From NCBI GenBank assembly GCA_020002185.1, contig CM034541.1:27619319-27683318 (forward strand): DNA of 64,000 bases. Direction: 5' to 3'. Both the position numbers and the translations under genes were made by a program. Below the pieces are notes generated by a model. That model saw nothing but the letters and a program-made list of their open reading frames with translations. It was not told the origin of the DNA and searched no databases. The DNA comes from Paraescarpia echinospica. Taxonomy: Eukaryota > Annelida > Polychaeta > Sabellida > Siboglinidae. Below are positions 60,859 through 64,000 of this stretch, in pieces. Position 1 is the first letter of the stretch. Each line of letters opens with the position of its first letter.

Positions 60859-61649
60859 ATGTCTCGTAGAATACAATTAGTTGAAATTGAGCGTATCCGA
60901 GCGACAAGCGTCGTGCAGTGGGCTATCAATCAAATTCATCGAACCGGAGGAAGAAGGTGGAAAGGCGACCGCCGAACTCGTCCGCCGATCATTGTATTAC
61001 TATCCCGACAAGTTGTACGTGAATTTTCACAAGACACACTTTTCTTACATACAAGACGTCCGCATGTACTGTTATTGATGTACAAAATGGAAAGACGCAT
61101 GGCAACTGTAGAGGCACGAGCGAACGTGTACGGGAGGAGTGCAAATAATATATCCAGGCGGCGTCTACCATCCATCTCCGACATCGTTCCGGCGTTTGGA
61201 TGACGAAACATTCATATCCCCGAAGTCTACGGTACTATCCCTATCGTGTGACGTTCGACTTCGCGTGCTGGTTTGATACGTGACAACTTCCGTCGGAAAG
61301 TGACAAGGTCCACTGGGTTGCATATCACGTTGAGTGTCTGTCTGGCAAAAGTAACTGTATTCGAACAAGTGCGATGTCTCATCACGGATGGAGATAGCGA
61401 TAATTTGGTGTCTAACATGATGTCCATCCTTCAACCAATGAGCGATACGCGTACGAAGCTATCAAAGATGATTACGAGGACGTGTTTCAGCAACTCGCGG
61501 AAGCTCAGACGGTCTGGGATGAACAGGAGCGACAGGCACAGTCACACGATAAGGACAACGAAGGCAAAGAGTAACGGCGGAAACCATCCAATCCCTACAG
61601 AGATCTCATGGGTCAGTCATACAGTTGGCTTCATCAATTGATGCAATGT
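60859..61649 (+). other. Unassigned region upstream of the polB remnant
   Basis: Several short plus-strand frames (60859-61203, 60881-61078, 61273-61641) have a GC content and codon look closer to the polB region than to the AT-rich flank, so they may belong to the same element. The alternative frame at about 61430-61575 is rich in Glu, Asp and Gln (YEAIKDDYEDVFQQLAEAQT). I do not recognise a family. Confidence 0.35.
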
Positions 61650-63002
61650 CATTGAGTTCAAATCGGACAAGTACGATATCAACGTCGTAAAGCTGTACCC
61701 TACTTACTGTCCACGAAAACATTAGAAGGAGGAGAAGGAAGAGGAGGAATATAAGGAAAATGTCAAAGGGGTGTCGGTTCCTTCTTTGGTTATCTTCATG
61801 TGTGTATCGATGGATCAGTTGAAATTCTTAGATCCATTATACCACGCCCGGATTCAACTACGATAAGTATAGGAAACCGTATGGATGCAAGGTTACGAAA
61901 AGTCATTTCCCGTACGAGTACATGGACAGCTTGGAGAGACTGGACGAAACCGCTCTTCCTATGAAAGAAGCCTTCTTCAGTTCACTGAAGAACGACGGTA
62001 TATCCAACGAAGATTACACCAGTTGCCAAGAGGCGTGGCGAGACAACAACATGACGACATCGTGAGACTTTATCATCTGGTGCAACAACAGTGACGTTGT
62101 GCCGTTCTTGAAGGCCACCAACAAACAGTTTACATTCTACTAGGAACGCAGTCTCGACATGTTCAAACAAGCCATCAGCATACCCGGTCTGACCTCGATC
62201 TACCTGTTCAACGACCTACCAGAGAAGACCTACTTTACTCTCTTCATCGAAAAGAACAAATATCTTCATCAGCTCGTCATTATCGTCGGAGGGGCGTGTA
62301 TTATCTTCATCAGATATCACGAGAAAGGGGTCACCAAGCTAAGTCATTACGAGTACGGAGAAGACGTTCGAACGTGTCGATCCAACGTGGAATACGACGC
62401 GAATGCACACTACTTGTGGTCAATAATGGAAGACATATCAACGGGATGATACCTGCGCCTACGAGAAGAGAACGAGTTCCGTCCAGAATCAGCACAGTTG
62501 AGAGGACAGATGGCTGCCGAATGGTTGACATGGGAATCCGAACGCACGGGACGCGCCATATCTCATCAGACCAACGGACGAGAGAAGAGAATCGGCAAAC
62601 TGCTAGTAGACGGATGGTGCAGCAAGACAAAGACGGCCTATCAGTTTCACAAGTGCTACTACAACGGAATGTAAGTGCACCCGACGAGAGGACAACGAGG
62701 TCAACGGAAAATCCACGGCCCAATTACTCGAAGAAACACGAAAGAACACCGCCTACCTACGTCACTTTGTTACGGTCGTCGAGCTGTGGGGATGCGAGTG
62801 GAAAGACACGAGAAGCGACTCGGTCATGAAAAATGTTTATGTACGCCACATTTCCCCAACGGCGATACGTGCGGTGGAAGATGACGTCACAACAGATCCT
62901 GACTGGCGTGCGCAACGGAACCGTGTTCGGAATGATCCAGTGTGACATTCACGTAATAGACGTAAAAGACGACAACAGCGGTCTGCGTTGTCGAGACTAC
63001 TA
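61650..63002 (+). pseudogene. Polinton/adintovirus-type DNA polymerase B, broken
   Basis: Remnant of a protein-primed family B DNA polymerase, the replication enzyme of Polintons and adintoviruses. 61650-61760 and 61780-61850 show exonuclease-domain-like pieces in different frames (KYDINVVKLY, QLKFLDP). 61859-62671 is a single frame with HFPYEYMDSLERLDE, DVVPFLKATNKQFTFY and MFKQAISIPGLTSIYLFNDL, interrupted by TGA at 62063, TAG at 62141, TGA at 62447 and TAA at 62672. A frameshift leads to 62679-62878 (ELWGCEW) and another to 62881-63002 (VRNGTVFGMIQCDIHV). The sequence leaves the polymerase before the YxDTD catalytic region, so the copy is truncated as well as mutated. This is an old genomic copy with no coding capacity. 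Confidence 0.7.
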
Positions 63003-63241
63003 GTGATGTCAGCACTACCGACACAGCGAGCATCGAATGCATCAAACTCCTTGGCACATCTTCGGTGTGTCCCAAAGAGGAGATCGTGTTTCTCTGTCAG
63101 GTCATCGTCTTGTACACGGTCATCGTGATCAGCATATACAAGCTGTTGACAGGTCACGAGAATCCGTCTCTGTGGACTGCCCTGTTGAGCAATTCGTTGG
63201 GTTACCTGCTACCCAATCCTACGTTGAGACATCATGACTAG
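62996..63241 (+). pseudogene. Small membrane protein of the Polinton-like element
   Basis: An 81-codon open frame without an ATG at the expected place. It has one strong hydrophobic segment (IVFLCQVIVLYTVIVISIY), then a conserved-looking end (LWTALLSNSLGYLLPNP). Similar small single-span proteins lie downstream of capsid or polymerase genes in invertebrate Polinton/adintovirus-type elements. The role is unknown. Its TAG stop overlaps the ATG of the next frame (63234), a compact virus-like arrangement. Confidence 0.5.
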
Positions 63242-64000
63242 TGATTTCTACCTGACGTTGCCTAGTTACGCTTCCATGAAGTCACATCCCGATAACACCT
63301 TGGCGCACTACATCACGGACTTTCCTCATCGTATGGTACTGTCAGGGAATTCGGCATAATAGAGTTCCAGTACCCGCACACTTTGTACATCGACAGCGAA
63401 GAGGATGACAGGTTCTACCTCTACGATTTCGATCGTAGGGGATTCACTCCGAGTGGTACGATCGAGCACAGGTATTACTACAATTAATGTTGTAATACCC
63501 GTGCCAATTGATACGCAGTATGAACAAGGCGCTGATGAAGATACGGACAGACAGGTTCAAGGCGAAATTTAGCTACAGCGATATATCTCAAAGGGTGACC
63601 TTGTATAGGACACCCAAGATCGAGTTTAGCATACCGCTGGAGAGTGCCATGGGAACCATACTAGGTTTTCATAATACGGTAATCATCAGTACCGAAACAA
63701 CAAAGACGACACGCGAATACGTCCACCCACCTCATACGTGGAAACAACATAGATCTCAATCCGTCGGCCACGTTATCCGATCCACCAGACAGTGTTGGTG
63801 AGTACACCTTCGAGAAAGAAGCCGATTCCGTGGTGGACATGCCTTAAGGATTCACCACTATGTACATCTCTCCGTGGAGTCATGTGTCGTCTTGCAACGT
63901 TGTTGCGGAGCTCTGCGATCAACGGACTGAACGGTTCCACTGTGTCGAAAACTTTCGATAACGTCCAATACGTGCCTCTCTTGTGCAAAGAGATCTGGAC
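63234..64000 (+). pseudogene. Polinton-like element late/structural-type protein, broken
   Basis: The ATG at 63234 starts DFYLTLPSYASMKSHPDNTL, an N-terminal block I associate with an uncharacterised protein carried by many invertebrate Polinton-like elements and often annotated by its nematode homologue. The frame breaks near 63350, then 63353-63485 (EFQYPHTLYI), 63523-63735 (KFSYSDISQRVTLY) and 63743-63850 (EYTFEKEADSVVDMP, then TAA). Weaker traces continue to the window edge. Several frameshifts and stops make it non-functional. The 3' end lies beyond 64000. Confidence 0.5.

Overview
This window is eukaryotic, and almost certainly from an invertebrate animal, probably marine. It is AT-rich and mostly non-coding. 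Its exons are bounded by GT-AG introns. It carries L2/CR1-type and jockey-like LINEs, a tRNA-derived SINE, MITEs, long CA/TG microsatellites, a Ginger-like integrase gene, a Polinton/adintovirus-type remnant and a fukutin-related (LicD) gene. The species cannot be named from the sequence. I see no operons, CRISPR arrays or bacterial promoters. No complete tRNA or rRNA gene was recognised.

Layout. 0.5-3.6 kb: two broken LINEs. 3.9-5.4 kb: a decayed copy of an uncharacterised multicopy invertebrate gene. 5.5-10.8 kb: one L2-like LINE on the minus strand, nearly intact, that appears to have landed inside an older plus-strand L2-like LINE. 11.9-19.2 kb: an intron-containing integrase of Gypsy/Ginger type, flanked by a 32-bp inverted repeat; its zinc-binding exon has been turned into a 41-bp tandem repeat. 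19.8-20.9 kb: an L2 tail between short inverted repeats. 21.3-25.9 kb: LINE and Gypsy fragments plus a 90-bp palindrome. 28.4-32.6 kb: a foldback MITE and two LINE 3' ends. 33-38 kb: simple repeats. 38.1-40.7 kb: a spliced P2X7-C-terminal-domain (P2RX7_C) gene facing a transposase-like gene fragment. 41.4-41.9 kb: a MITE. 42.7-45.8 kb: a well-preserved L2-like LINE. 47.5-50.6 kb: an older L2-like LINE split by about 1 kb of sequence that includes a SINE. 53.6-56.7 kb: a 54-bp minisatellite of about 55 copies. 57.0-58.9 kb: the only clearly intact host gene, an FKRP-like LicD-family protein. 61.6-64.0 kb: a decayed Polinton/adintovirus-like element running off the right edge.

Functional reading. 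The FKRP-like gene probably encodes a Golgi type II membrane phosphotransferase. Nearly everything else is mobile DNA in different stages of decay. The most notable parts are the Ginger-like locus with its palindromic exon expansion, the P2RX7_C/transposase pair, the nested L2 insertion, and two foldback duplications of LINE reverse-transcriptase sequence. Calls rest on reading translations, motifs and splice signals by eye; no database search was run.
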